The notes under the pieces are model-generated. The model worked only from the letters and a program-made list of their open reading frames with translations. It was not told the DNA's origin and did not search any database. This document shows positions 50,283 through 62,309 of a stretch of 64,000 bases of DNA, piece by piece. A program made the position numbers and the translations under genes. This DNA is from Takakia lepidozioides (lineage: Eukaryota; Streptophyta; Takakiopsida; Takakiales; Takakiaceae). Each line of letters starts with the position of its first letter. Positions within the stretch are counted from its first letter, which is position 1. The stretch spans positions 24,490,001 to 24,554,000 of the forward strand of contig CM060733.1 in NCBI GenBank assembly GCA_030704615.1. Direction: 5' to 3'.

Positions 50283-51865
50283 TCAGCTTCCGCCATTTGT
50301 GCTGCCTTCGTGGAGCCACCCAAGGATGATGAAGATGAGTTGGATGGTGATCTGACACCGTTCTGATGGTCTGGTCCTTTGAAGATCATCCCTGTAATTT
50401 TTCTCGTCAATCTCCAGCTGCAGAAGCCTGGTCAGAAGGGTGAATCCGTTGCGGAGGGTGTCCCTTATACAAATCCTTTTTTTCTGTTCCCCCAAGGGTT
50501 TAGAGAGGGCATCTTCGATGATCCAAGTAGCTTTCAAGGAAGGAAAGATAGTGTAGATATCTGCATCTTCCATCAGAGCTAAGATTTGGATGTAGGGTTT
50601 GCAGCTCAAACCTGGGTGGTCCTCTAGATACGTACCCCAAGTGATCTTTGAGGTATTAGCCAGGAGATAGTGAGGTAGATGGGTTTGGACAAAATGTTGA
50701 ATTTTGAACTTGATCATAGGTTGGGGACTGTTATTTGGGGGGCAGCGATGAAGTGCCGGACGTCCAGGGTGGTGATCCACAACGATTCCAGCCTTCCCCT
50801 CTCTTTTGATCTTCAGGAAATGGAATGACTCATTTCCTGAAGATCAAAGGGGTGACACGGGAAGTTCTCGGGTCATCATTAGTGCATAGCTGAGAGCACG
50901 TCCCCAAAAAGGAAATGCCAAGAAAGGATTTAAGTCTCAAATTTTGGCAACTGTCGGATAACTGACAATCCTAATCATGATATTCGACTGTGAGGAGTTT
51001 GTTGGGTGCTTGGGATTGTTGGCAAAGCTATGATGTGGCGTAGGAGTAGGAGGTGGTGATCTCGTGGCGATCTATCTCAACTTTTGTTTCCTTTTGTAGC
51101 TGTGATAGAGCTTGAAGGATCCCGCGCCCTCCAAGTGCATTGGGTTGGTGGGGTCCCACTGTTTTTGGGCCCTGTGGATAGGACTAAATTGGAAAATATC
51201 ATTGTTCAGTGGTTTTAATGATTTGAAGATATGGACCACATTAGTAGGGAAAATAGAGTTATGGAGTGTGTAGGGTGAGTCGGAATGGTTCACAAGGGAG
51301 GAGATGTCTTTTTTTTAGTAGTGGAGTTGTAATAAAATCTTTCATAATTCTAGGAGATCTCTTTCTTTTTCCTTCAGGCAATTCACTTCGATGTGACCCA
51401 ACTGTCCATAGTTGAAGCAGGCTGATGACGTTGTATCCTCGATCGTTCTAATTGAACAATAGTTGCCTTCTTCGTCGATTGGGCCGAGACGAACAAAGTC
51501 TGGTAATTAATACAGCCTCGTTATGTATCATTATGACCATTTTAGCATCCATTGTCATGCAGTTTAGTAACAATGGTGGCCGTCTTCCACGCAGTGTCTT
51601 TTACGATGCTTTTTGTGCACATCTGGGGGCCAAAAACCTCCAAACACACCAAGTAAAACCCAATGTGATTTGCAATGTCTAGTAGATTAACCAAGTATTG
51701 GTCAGGGATGAAGGGGAGTGAGACGATTCTCGAGCCCCACAGCTTGCCATTCCTATTGCCTATTTTAGATGACCATGGAAAAATATATTGACGTTGAAGC
51801 CTTTTAGATATATTGCAAGTTAAACGGCAGGGCTTGAGAAGCAGCATCCTGAGATTCGAAAACAA
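50283..51865 (-). mobile_element. Remnant of a LINE ORF1-type element (DUF4283-like domain and CCHC knuckle)
   Basis: Minus strand, in order: 51865-51542 encodes WGSRIVSLPFIPDQYLVNLL and DIANHIGFYL, resembling the DUF4283-type region of plant LINE ORF1. About 51420-51360 encodes ACFNYGQLGHIEVNCLKEK, a CCHC zinc knuckle with the second Cys replaced by Tyr. 50780-50283 is a 165-codon open stretch of unknown family in the same direction. The order domain-then-knuckle fits LINE ORF1. Frameshifts separate the pieces. Confidence 0.5.
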
Positions 51866-53295
51866 TAGAGCAAAATCTTCTACCTTTGGCGTGGCAAAAG
51901 TATTGCTTTAGTTCGTCTGGTCCTCCCAAAAACCTAATACCTAGCCCAGTCTCTTACGGAGGCCCTGCTGAACTTCTTCACCGGAAAGTGAACCGAAATT
52001 CCAAACTCCTGATCCTCCATGCTGCAAATTCGATTGTCCAGTTCAGACCTTGGATGTCCCTCGCTATGAGCGGATATTAATTCCCGTTCATCATCGCTTC
52101 TTGCGCCACTACCAAGTCAAGCATGATGGCTTCTTGCCCTTTAATGGGACTTGGAGATGACTCTGCCACATGAGTTGTCTGATTCATGTCCATTCATATA
52201 GAGCTATAATTAGATAACTATCCCCATCTCTCTTAACCCTTAAGGTTCCCAAGCCCTTTTTTGACTTTTTACCAATTTTGGGTACCCAGCTGCAGTAAAT
52301 TGCCCCTAGAAACCTACCAAAAATCATCCACAGGTTCCAGCCTTATAGAAATGGGCCCAGCTCATTTATGCATGACATACCAAAAAATGAGCCAAGTCCA
52401 CCGTGGAAATTGTGAGATTATAGCGTTGGCCCGGACCTCAAATATCAGGTCCCAAAGAAAAAGTGAGAAAGAAATAGGTTTGACCAAATCAAAACCTAGC
52501 TTTATTCAATTTCTCTTGCCCCAAGACCCACCATTTCCAAATCAATAGTGGAGTGGCCATGACCCCACTAAATTGCAGGTCCAAATGATTTTTTCACCTA
52601 TGCTTGCTATTCATGCAATTCCATGGGGGTTGAAATCTCAAAATTGACAACAGAAAATGTGCCTCCAAATGAAGTACTTTTTTTTCTACAAATTTTTTAA
52701 AAGCTAACGGTGGATGTGTGTATGTAATGCTCACACACCACAAGGTGAAGTGTTTTTTCCAAAATTGCTAATTTCTGCCAAAAATGGCCTTTGGAGTGCA
52801 ATCTGTTTTGGGCTTGTTTACCTGCCACATCAGCGGTCAACAGCCCATTTCAGGCCCCAAAATGTAAATTAAAGATCTAAGTTATTTTTTGTCGCAGCTT
52901 TTGTTTTTTTTTAATTTTGTTTTTTGCATCATACTCGAGACAAATCCCTTGTCATTAAAGCTTCAGGAGTGGGCCCCATCAGATTAGATCTGCAAAAATT
53001 AGGTCGACCCTGCAAATTCAAAGTGACCCCATTCAGGTCGCTTGGGAACTTACGGGTTAATATAGATGTTACTGTCTGCTGCACATTTTTGGAAATCAGT
53101 TTCTATTAAATATGAATCTATCTCCATATAGCATGATCTGGACACCTGTTTTAAGCCATAAATGGGCTTATGTAGTTTACAGACTAAATGTTTCTTTTCC
53201 CTTTTTAATGAACTCTTCTGGTTGCCGGTAACTCTTTATATGTCATTTGGAATTTTGCTTCTAACCATTCTTTTACTTCAATTAATAATCCGGAC
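51866..53295. other. Intergenic, no gene seen
   Basis: AT-rich, with homopolymer runs and no coding family recognised on either strand. Confidence 0.45.
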
Positions 53296-53420
53296 AACCA
53301 GCATGTAGCCCAGTGGTAATGGGCACATACCACGTTGGATGTGGTTGTGGGTTCAAACCACCGTCTGGTGTGTCATGAAGGTGTCCACCTTCCTGTTATA
53401 AGAGGTAAGAAATAAAAAAG
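53296..53420 (+). mobile_element. tRNA-derived SINE, copy 4
   Basis: A box region tgtagcccagtggtaatggg (from 53304) and B box tgggttcaaaccacc (about 53348-53362), then gaaggtgtccaccttcc. The head is nearly identical to copy 3. A run of ataaataaataaa follows shortly (about 53430-53445), plausibly the 3' tail. Confidence 0.8.
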
Positions 53421-54434
53421 AGTTGGACTAAAATAAATAAATAAAATCCCTTAGGCTCATTGGTATGGCATAAATAAATCCATACGCTCTCCCCCGAGCA
53501 CAGGCAGTATATATATATATATATAGGGCCTCTTCCCCTTTCAAGTCCTCCCCCTATTTCAGGGATGGGCTCTATATCCTAATCCAAATCTTATATGCTA
53601 AACACCCCCAACAGTTACAGCAGGATCTGAAAGTGAAAGATACAACTTGAATCACTCTTAGGCAAGTGCGTACAAGAGGACCGACACTTCTTTTAGATTC
53701 CTATAGCTGACATGTTCAAGTTGCATTGCAAGAGAATACCTGAACTGGATACTTTCTTTTTGTCAATGGACCTTGCCAGCTCCACTCGAAGACCTGACTC
53801 TACCCTAGCAAGGAAATATGTTGTATGCACATTTTCTTTGGTGTTATCATTTGTCATTTTGCCTGATCAAGAGTCCCCTTGCAGGTGAACCTGAAATAAG
53901 TGGGACCTCTCCACTTATCTGGCCCCTTGGGACACCCTGCCATGGTAATGACTGACAGCAGAGCCAGGATTTAATGCTGTCACTGGTTTGCAAAGACACC
54001 TATCAGACTGATTTATGTTCCAGAAGTTTCAGGCTGATGGGAGTCTAACTAGCTACCCAATATCCAGACTCATCACAGAGGGTCGTTCCTGATCAAAGCT
54101 TGGAGATCCCTGACATTCTAGAATGTTTTGACATGTGAGCATTCACTATAGCACACTCCCCTTTAGGCACTGAGCCCTCCATGTCCATATCCAGTGTTGC
54201 TTCTGACATGAAAGAGAAACTATGTGACAACACAAATCACAAACAACATGCATGTTATGCAGCCACTCCACATATTACATGTACCAGACAAAGGAGAGTG
54301 GGAAGTGTGGCTTCCACCACTTATTGCATGCCCAAAACACAAGGTATCTAACTGAGTGTAAAACTCATGTGGGGCTCTGCCAACCGACAATTCTAAAGCG
54401 GCTGTCGACAAGCATTCGGATGCCTAATAGACCT
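53421..54434. other. 3' flank of the amidase gene
   Basis: Contains a (TA)n tract at about 53507-53524 and no recognised gene. The part next to 54434 is probably amidase 3' UTR. Confidence 0.45.
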
Positions 54435-57400
54435 TTATTGGAGAAATTGAGGAGGCTTCCGGACTTTGGTAGCTTGCTCAAAGGCATATGCAATCTCAAT
54501 GAGAGTAGGCTCAGAACCCCGCCTACCAATAAACCCTATTCCATAAGGAACTCCTGTCTTATCATAGCCAGCAGGAACTGATATTCCTGGGTATCCAGCA
54601 ATGGCTACTAGTCTTTGCACACTCTCTGATGGTGCGATTAAAGCATCCAATCCAAGTGCATCAAGGGTGCTATGGATTCCATGCTGTGTAAGGAAATGGT
54701 CTCTCTTTAAAGCGTCTTGGTACACCTTTGATTGGAAGCCTGTGGTACTATTTGATGCAATAAAAATCGCCTGATCATATAGATTGAGCTCCTCCTGCAA
54801 AGTCCACAAAACAAAATTAGCAGTGTGTAAAACAGCAATTAGTTGGTACAGTATCCTAAGATCTTTTGGCACTGGAGCCACACTGTGGGTGGTTTGCAGC
54901 TTACGTCAACGGTTATGCTACAGAACCTACCCATCAGGAGGAGGGCATTACCTTGCCAACCGGGTACTAGAGGCTTCTAAGGTTATCCAAGGACAATCGG
55001 GTCCCAAAATGTCTCAGTTACACCACTTGCCTCCCCTGGAAAGATGACAACTTATAAGGATGGGTAGGCCTACCAGGTGGTTATACCAGCTCTGGCTGGA
55101 GTCATTCGTACTCTTTTCACATTCAGCTTACAATCAAACCTGTCTGTTCCCCTTAGTTCCCCTTTTGTATTTGCATCTGTCGAATGGTATAAATGCATGC
55201 CATGTTGTGTTGATTAAGTAGGGTATAGACCTTATAAAGATTCTTGCAGCTCCAAGTGAGACCAAGGATCTTTTTGACATGAGCCAATGTAGCATAAATG
55301 ATGCTGATTCCTTCTTTTCGATCCACATGACATAGCAAGAGATTTGTTTGATTGCGAGTGCAAGAAGGTAAGAACCAACCTCATTAGCGTGCTCATTATT
55401 GAACACAATAACGTCTGCTAGCGTACGCACTGGGGACTGTACAAGCCCTGCTAAGTATTCATTGAGGTCCTGCTTGAAGTCGAATATGAGAACCTGAATC
55501 TCACTAGCAGCCCCCAAAATTTCTGAGGTGCCAGGAATGGTTACGTTGTCCACAATGTGTGCCCCCTGGTTCCTGTGTCAATTAAAGCTCATTATCTCTC
55601 TGTTCTAACTCATGTCATGTTACCATGTAACACCATTTATCCCAATAGATTGCCAAGAAATCACATGAATACATGTATCTAGCATTGCTGCATCTAACTG
55701 TAACACGGTTGTCATCTATGATTCATTGCATTAGATTGTACTGGGACATGGCATTAGAGAAAGAGGAAGAAATTGATATGCGTGTAAGGGACTCAGAAAC
55801 TTCATGCAGTGTGCACCTTAAAGTTGTGATGAGGGAATCGACCGTGCCAGACTGATCTGATAAAGTCCGATCAGCATCAAAGAAAGGGTTGCGGAGGACT
55901 CCAAGGCGCTTTTCTTTAAGTCCATCAGCAATCAGGAACTGTTTGTATCCTTCGCGAGGAATGAAGTGGGACACTCTCTCCGTGGCAGGGTCCCTTTCAT
56001 CGCAGCCCACTATTTGCTCTAGCACCGCCACTGCATCGGCCACTGTTCGACACAACGGGCTGCTTGCCCCACGTGGAACTTTCAGCACTCTACAATGTTA
56101 TACAACTCTCTCTGTCTCTGACTCTCTCTCTCTCTCTCTCTGGGCCATCTGGGTTCTTGATTGTAAGTGTCCGATGACGATATTCATTTTCTAATACATT
56201 GTCCGGAATATTCCAGAGAGTGACCCTCTTCAGGACAATCAATAACATTGTCTCGACACCTCTGTTCACCAACTTTCAAAATCTTGAGGCTGAGCCTAAA
56301 GCCCTGGCCCTGTTGGCCGTGGCTAACTTTTGGGCTACCCACAGACAGCAGATTCATGCTTTGAGTGAAGGGCTTCCTAGAAAGGCTTCCATATTTGGAA
56401 AGCCCGAACTAATTGTTTGTATCAAGGTAAGTCGTACTACCGGAGTGAGCCCCTCACAAAGGTAGTTTCTGGTCCTTTTTGTTCTGCCCAAACCGGCGCA
56501 GGGTCTGTGGCCACAAGTCTATGGCAAACAAAGTCTTATGAGTACATGCTCTCTTTGGGCCACCTTGGCCTCTATGGACGTGATAGATTTCTTCTCCTCC
56601 TAACCATTCTTTTTCCCAAAACAATAGAATGCTTATTTCTTTCCGTGGATGTTATGAAGTAATATTTAACTTCATTTCTACCTCTCATTCTATTATGTCC
56701 CAAGAGCCTTGCCTGACATTTAGAACACTTTCTTCTCTCTCTCTCTCTCTCTTTCTTGTTTCTTTCATTCTCTTGTCCCATAAGCTCTTTGAGCTTTCCG
56801 CAGACGTTATAGAGTATCACTTCATCTCCTTTTCCTTTTCCTCTGTCTTTCTTATCAGGAAGAAAGTTATGAGCCTCTCCATGTGTAACCTGGGACTTGC
56901 CAAAGCACCAAGAAACCCATGGTGACACCATCTAGCCCCTCACTCACCAGGGATGATGCCTTGACAATAAGCCCTCAAACATACACAGGACCATGGGTTA
57001 TTTCACCCTCAGGTTTTCAACACTTTACCAGCTCAAACCGGGAGTTTATTCTACACACGTAATGTCTCCCACTGGGCCTCCAACTGACATAATAACTCCA
57101 TCTTCTTTCTTTATTTCTCCTCTCCCTCCCGTGAGTTCTTTGAGATTCCAGTGGACATTATGAAGTTCTTGTTTGCTTGTTTTCTGCTCTAGGGACTAAA
57201 TTCTGTTTTCTTGCTGTTTTTCTCCTCAAGGTATATTAACATAGCAAAAGTGCACATGGAATGGTCCAAGAGTAAGTTTCACTCCAACCCTTCAATCTGC
57301 AGTATGCCCCAACCCACAGACATTTTTGGACTAATTCCCATGACTGGTTCCAAGATAGTTATAACTATCCTGTGGGATTATGCCATTTCCTGGGTACTCA

Positions 57401-60092
57401 AAGCAGCTCACAATTTAACTTGTTATCTTCTCATGAAAGCCCATCTCTGTGGGACGCCAGAGAGAAGCAGAGCCTGATAGGTGAGTCATTGAGCACATAC
57501 CCAATCGTGTCCTGATGATGAGAAACGGGCACCACTCCTGCACGGCTGGTTAGTCCGACTGTTGGCTTTATACCAACTAATGCATTGCGGCTAGCCGGGC
57601 AAAGAATGGAGCCATCAGTCTCTGTCCCCAAAGAAATAGCTGCTAGATTTGCTGCTGTTCCTGCTGCAGATCCAGAGCTTGATCCACATGGAGTAGCACT
57701 AAGTACATATGGGTCCTGCCGATGCAACCATACATCACAGAGAGTTGTTCAGTTCATTCCTTCCTACATTCCATCATCCCAGCCCCTACACTGTTTTCAC
57801 TTGGTATCCACCAAGCAAAATAGATAATCATGATTGCAGGCAATACTTGCAATGCCAGTACCATTGCCAGCTTTCAACTGCCAGAAGGAAAGCTAATTTA
57901 CGTAAAACCTGATGGAAAGGATTCCCAAAGAAGAACCTAGCATGAATGAGTTTGGACTTACCAATAACTCATAATTTGGCGACACTCACTAACACAGCCT
58001 CAAAATGGAGCGAGGGGGAGACAGCCAATATGTACCTTGGTTTGACCACCACGAGCACTCCATCCAGATGATCCACTAAAGGCCGAACGGAAGTTAGCCC
58101 ACTCACTAAGATTGGCTTTGCCCAATATGATAGCCCCTGCCCGACGTAGCCTGCTTACAACACCCGCATCCCGTGGCACAATGGAGCCCAGCAAGGCAAA
58201 TGAACCTGCCATACATGTCCAAAGTCTCTTTGTAACCATTCAAAGTCTTCTTGCAGCACACATATCAGGAGCTTTGACATAACCTTGGAGTAATGCTCTT
58301 GTGTAATAGTATCCCTCTTGGAATCATCAGGATATGCAACAAAATTCAATCTTGCCATCACGTTCGCATAGAGCCCATGACAATCCGGGTTTTGGTTGAC
58401 AATGAAGCACAACCATTTAGAGGGCGAAGACCACTCGAGAGACACATAGAGAGATTACTGAGAGCCTAACATTAATATCTACCAAAGCAAAATAAACAAT
58501 CAAATCTTTAATGCTGGGTTCAGGTATATTACCAGCCGTGGTATTCAATTTGTCTAGAGTAGCAATGGTATCTTTCACAAGAATGGGGATGCCATGAAGG
58601 CCCCCTATGTATCCGCCGGCCATCTGGCGCTCTGTGTCTGCTATATGAGCCAGTGCCAACGCATCGGGATTGACCTCTATTATCGCATGAAGAATGGGGT
58701 TGTATTGAGCTATCCGCTGCAGACATCCACTCTGTTAGCCATTGCAACTTTACATTGAAAATGTAAACCCACTTTCTACCTTTTCTTCAACTTTGAACGC
58801 GTCAAGGAAAGACGCAACAAAGAGAGATGTATTGATTACAATTCCCTGCTAGGAACATGGGCTATGATGCGCTCGGAACATGGCCTTGGGTAGGGAAGTC
58901 CAAAAAGGCCTTGGTGTGAAATGCATCACAATTCACTTGATCACCCCATAAAAGTGCGCAATTCAATTGAACTAACCCTAATTTGCAATTCAATTGAATT
59001 GCCAATTCGCAATTCAATTGAATTGTAATCTATAATTTTTAACTTTTTTATATATATAATATATAATATATATGTACATGTATATATTCAAATTATATTT
59101 ATACACATGTAAGAGTATAAGCTAAAAATACATGTTGCCCGTCTATTCTTGCTGGCCCTCTTTCTTGTGCCCTTGAGGAAATTGTGGAGTTGTGAAACCA
59201 CCCTCGGCCTCAGCGAGAAAGGGAGAGCCAGACGGAGACAGATTAGCAGCTTCCTGTGATTCACCGGCAAAAGAAACATGGCTGGCTCCGAAAAAAACAG
59301 ACAAAATCAAACCTGACAATTGATGAAAGGCTCCCCTACATCACCATGCACTAGTATCTGGCCCAGGACAAAGAAAACAAAAAATATGTTCATCTTGAGA
59401 ATTATCAAAAATTTCGATACCCTTACAAAGGTATCATGTTGAAGTTGGGATGTATGTTCTATATAAGTTTAATATATCAAACTCTTACACATTGATACTC
59501 TTACATTGGTATCATGTTTGGTATATGTACATAGCCATATATTGGCACCAACATCCACAAAGAGAGACCCGCTTTTACAAGCGCTTCGTGACTTCCCCTC
59601 TCTCTCTCTCTCCCTCTCTCGCTCTCCCTTAGGCTTATCTTGGGCTCAAGCCTTACCACGGGCAAAGGATTGACAGACGGACAGCAAGAATAGACGGGCA
59701 ACATGTATTTTTAGCTTATACATGTGTATGTATATATGTATAATTTAAATATATACAGAAATAAGTTAAAAATTATAGATTACAATTCAATTACTTATAT
59801 AGGGGTTCTATAGTGTTTCTATCACTTCACTTAATGCATGCTGATCAATTCCATCATCCAGCTTCACAAGACCATTGTATCCTGACAGGAGTAGAGGAAC
59901 CTGTCAAGACAGGAACTCCACCTGCAAGTAAAACTCCACAAGAGCTCTTGATGTGAGCGTTCCTGCCTTGAATGCTCCCTGAATCTGCTCCACTGTGGCC
60001 TCCTCCAAATCCAGCGCAAACACCCTGGTGCCCACATCCGCCGTGAGCAACAACACTAGCAAGGCCAGTGAGGCTATCCGTGTGTGCCCCAT
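54435..60092 (-). CDS. Secreted amidase-signature family protein (At4g34880-like), complete, 7 exons, 511 aa
   Basis: Amidase-signature hydrolases cleave amide bonds with a Ser-cisSer-Lys triad. Exons: 60092-59922, 58716-58533, 58205-58036, 57715-57501, 56059-55817, 55572-55380, 54794-54435. Phases close to 1,536 nt with no internal stop. The N-terminus is a signal peptide ([16 protein letters not shown], cleavage likely after VFA), so the protein enters the secretory pathway. Catalytic residues are present: Lys105 in [10 protein letters not shown], Ser187 in [10 protein letters not shown] and Ser211 in [13 protein letters not shown]. Further family blocks: [70 protein letters not shown] and [13 protein letters not shown] at the end. 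Length is slightly above the Arabidopsis relative. The natural substrate is unknown; relatives are annotated only as probable amidases. Intron 1 carries a fold-back and intron 4 a LINE-derived repeat. Confidence 0.95.
56105..56141. repeat. CT microsatellite in amidase intron 4
   Basis: Imperfect CT tract about 45 bases upstream (in gene orientation) of the exon 5 acceptor. On the gene strand it reads GA, not a normal polypyrimidine tract. Confidence 0.8.
56185..56560 (+). mobile_element. LINE-derived repeat C, inside amidase intron 4
   Basis: Plus-strand copy of the 15.1 kb family, antisense to the host gene. Shared text includes ccagagagtgaccct, acctctgttcaccaac, aaagccctggccctg, gcagattcatgctt, gagcccctcacaaag and gtcttatgagtacatgctct. 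The zinc-finger part is missing at its left end. Confidence 0.75.
59010..59793. repeat. Long fold-back (inverted repeat) in amidase intron 1
   Basis: The left arm, about 59010-59154, ends acatgttgcccgtctattct-tgctg. The right arm, about 59682-59793, begins cagcaagaatagacgggcaa and ends attacaattcaatta. The arms match over about 110 bases with small AT-rich indels. The loop is about 530 bases and includes a CT tract at 59598-59626. Outside the left arm, the palindrome caattcaattgaattg recurs three times (58960-59026). Confidence 0.88.
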
Positions 60093-60130
60093 CTCGCCCC
60101 TTAACCTACATCTGGACTCATGCTAACATA

Positions 60131-60143
60131 AGAGCTTTATATG
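60131..60143 (-). promoter_or_regulatory. TATA-box-like element of the amidase gene
   Basis: catataaagctct on the minus strand, about 40-50 bases upstream of the start codon at 60092. Position would imply a very short 5' leader. Confidence 0.35.
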
Positions 60144-60172
60144 TTGTGTGATACATGGAAGCTTCTCTGGGC

Positions 60173-60263
60173 GGACGTTTGGAGGGAATCGGGACGTGCT
60201 ACGTTAAACCACACATGCGGACGTGCCTCGCTTTTGAGGATCTGGATTCCCTCCAAATGTCCC
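60173..60263. repeat. Short hairpin / MITE-like element in the amidase promoter
   Basis: Left arm ggacgtttggagggaatc (60173-60190) and right arm gattccctccaaatgtcc (60246-60263) pair at 17 of 18 positions around a 55-base loop. In the loop, gggacgtgctacg and cggacgtgcctcg are near-duplicates. Confidence 0.8.
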
Positions 60264-61090
60264 CAATGTTGTTAAGATATGAAATGTTTTTTTTTTAATT
60301 TAAAAAAAAAAAGAGAAATGAAGTGTTAGTACTATCCTAGATATTACATCACAAAAGTGCCATGCCACGGATTCTTAACAAAATTCGTACGAATTTCGTC
60401 GTACAGTATAATTATACTACATCTATGGGGTTGGACGTATATTTATGGTACGGAAGTGACATCCATCACTATGATGTGAAAGACGTGTTATTGTAATGTT
60501 TGACATAATCATATTAATTAAGCACGCAATCCGTACAAAACGGAATCCGTGCGAGGATCGCACTTTAAAGATGGAAAACGAATAAAACATGGAATATGCA
60601 CGATTTGCACCAATACTCGTTAACTTTGCAACATATTGTCGTGCAAAATCCGTGCAATATGATTTATTAACTATGGTCGTGTAGATTCAGTGGCTATAAG
60701 ACGAAGTGAGTTTTGAGTATTGGACCCAGAAGTGCTGGAAAAACATTGCAAAGCTTGACTCCGGGACACTAATTCTTTTTTACTTCCAGTTGACAGATTG
60801 ATGGCTTGCAGTTGACAAAATGGATGAAGTTATAGCAGCAATGCCCTGGTATGTTCTATGAATCACTGTTATTTATCTGGTGCAAATTCAACTATAGACT
60901 TTGACAGGACTGCAGTATACATTATGGCTTATATGTCATGCACTATGTTAGTATGGATGATGTTATATGATGATTTTTTTTTTCGAATAATTCAATTCAA
61001 AGATAATCAAATTTGCAACAAGACAAAGGAATAAGAACAATTATATAAAAAATTCAATTTCAACAAAAACAAATAATCCAAAAGGTTCAT
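60264..61090. other. Upstream flank of the amidase gene, no gene seen
   Basis: AT-rich with short near-palindromes (for example gtacgaatttcgtcgtac near 60387). No coding family. Confidence 0.45.
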
Positions 61091-61091
61091 T

Positions 61092-61640
61092 CAACCAGCT
61101 AACTTGTAGAATTCTGAATTGCATCTGCTTCTCTCTGTAGTCCAACAGGCATTCACCTTCTGGTCTCCACTGTCCCACCATAGACTGGGTCGGAAAAATG
61201 TTCATTCCAAAGCTTCTCCTCATCTCAGTTATACGTTTTTGGATACTTTCCTGCTGCCACATCGGCAGTAACATGAAGGTCACTCCAAACCCCACAGAGT
61301 CACTCCAACTGGGGCAGTAACATCAAAGTCACTCCAGCCAGGGCAGTGTTCTGAATGACATCTGGTAATCTGACGGGCATTCAATTTTTGCCTCGGTTGT
61401 CCCACCATTGGTTGGGGTCAGCAAAGTATTCATTCCACAACTTCTCCTCAATTCTGCTACATGTTTTTGGATACTTTCCTGTTGTCACATTGGCATTAGC
61501 ATGTCAAAGTCACTCCAAACTAGATTCACTGAAATGTGCTAACTTGGAGAATTCAACATGGAAATTTAGGGCGATTCCGATAAGAGGGAAAAACAGGGTG
61601 AAATGTGTTGAAGAAGGTGCCTTGAGTAGCAGTGCCTGAT
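61092..61640 (-). repeat. Inverted-orientation pieces of the 10.7 kb minisatellite unit, with a 240-bp duplication
   Basis: 61092-61115 (caaccagctaacttgtagaa) and 61538-61625 (gctaacttggagaattcaac ... gataagagggaaaaacaggg ... ttgaagaaggtgcc) are the reverse complement of unit text at 10.7-11.8 kb. Between them, about 61105-61285 and 61345-61530 are diverged tandem copies sharing ctgtcccaccat, gttcattcca, cttctcctca and tttttggatactttcctg. Confidence 0.75.
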
Positions 61641-61894
61641 TTTATCAATTGTGCTGCTGCTGCTGTGGCTTCCAGTTGACCATCTACCCATGCAGGTTTC
61701 TTGTAGCTATCCTTCCACAGGGAATCATAGATAATCTGGAGCTTCAAATCCAGCCCTCTTGGATGAATCTGGACCCACACTCTATCCCCACTCCTTCAGC
61801 ACGGCGTGAAAGAGCTGACCCTACTAAGTGAAGCTGACTTGAAGGAAGAAGTGTCTAAGGCCATGTCGAAAGCATAAAGAATGTTCAAACAAAA

Positions 61895-62235
61895 TGAAGA
61901 TAGGCAGGAAACTTCCCTGAACTTGTTACCTGTTTGTGACATGGGTGAGGACCTTAAAGATGATCTCAAGGGCCTACCTACCCTCAGCACTAGATTGAAA
62001 TTCAAACTCCGGGTGGAGAGTCTACTCCGGGTTGAGAGTGAATAAAAAACAGATGGAGAGAGGAAAGGAAGATTGTCAATGCCCAATGTGTAGGCGACCT
62101 GAAGATAATATCCATTTTCTGACACATTGTCCAGGGCATTCTCATCAGAGAGCGAACCGCTTCAGGACCATCAAGAATGCAGTCCCTGCATCTCTGTTCA
62201 GTAACTTTCAAAATCGCAAAGCTGAGCCTACAGAT
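61895..62235 (+). mobile_element. LINE-derived repeat D
   Basis: Encodes DLKDDLKGLPTLSTRLKFKL and the intact finger CQCPMCRRPEDNIHFLTHCP, then shared text (catctctgttcagtaac, aaagctgagcctacag). It is the best-preserved zinc-finger copy of the four and lies immediately between two minisatellite-unit copies. Confidence 0.8.
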
Positions 62236-62309
62236 AGAAAAAGCCACACCTTGCGATTGCTGTTGTCCCACCATCGTGCAGGATCTTCAAAAAACTCCAG
62301 CTCTGCTCC

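Noticed and set aside
53304-53375. tRNA gene on the plus strand
   Set aside because: Same reasoning as for the 50.1 kb copy; its body is shared with that copy.
16623-60092. A functional gene cluster or new defence-like system linking HASTY, M23 peptidase and amidase
   Set aside because: The genes are kilobases apart, have their own promoters and introns, and belong to unrelated cell functions. Sharing a strand is not evidence of a system in a plant.
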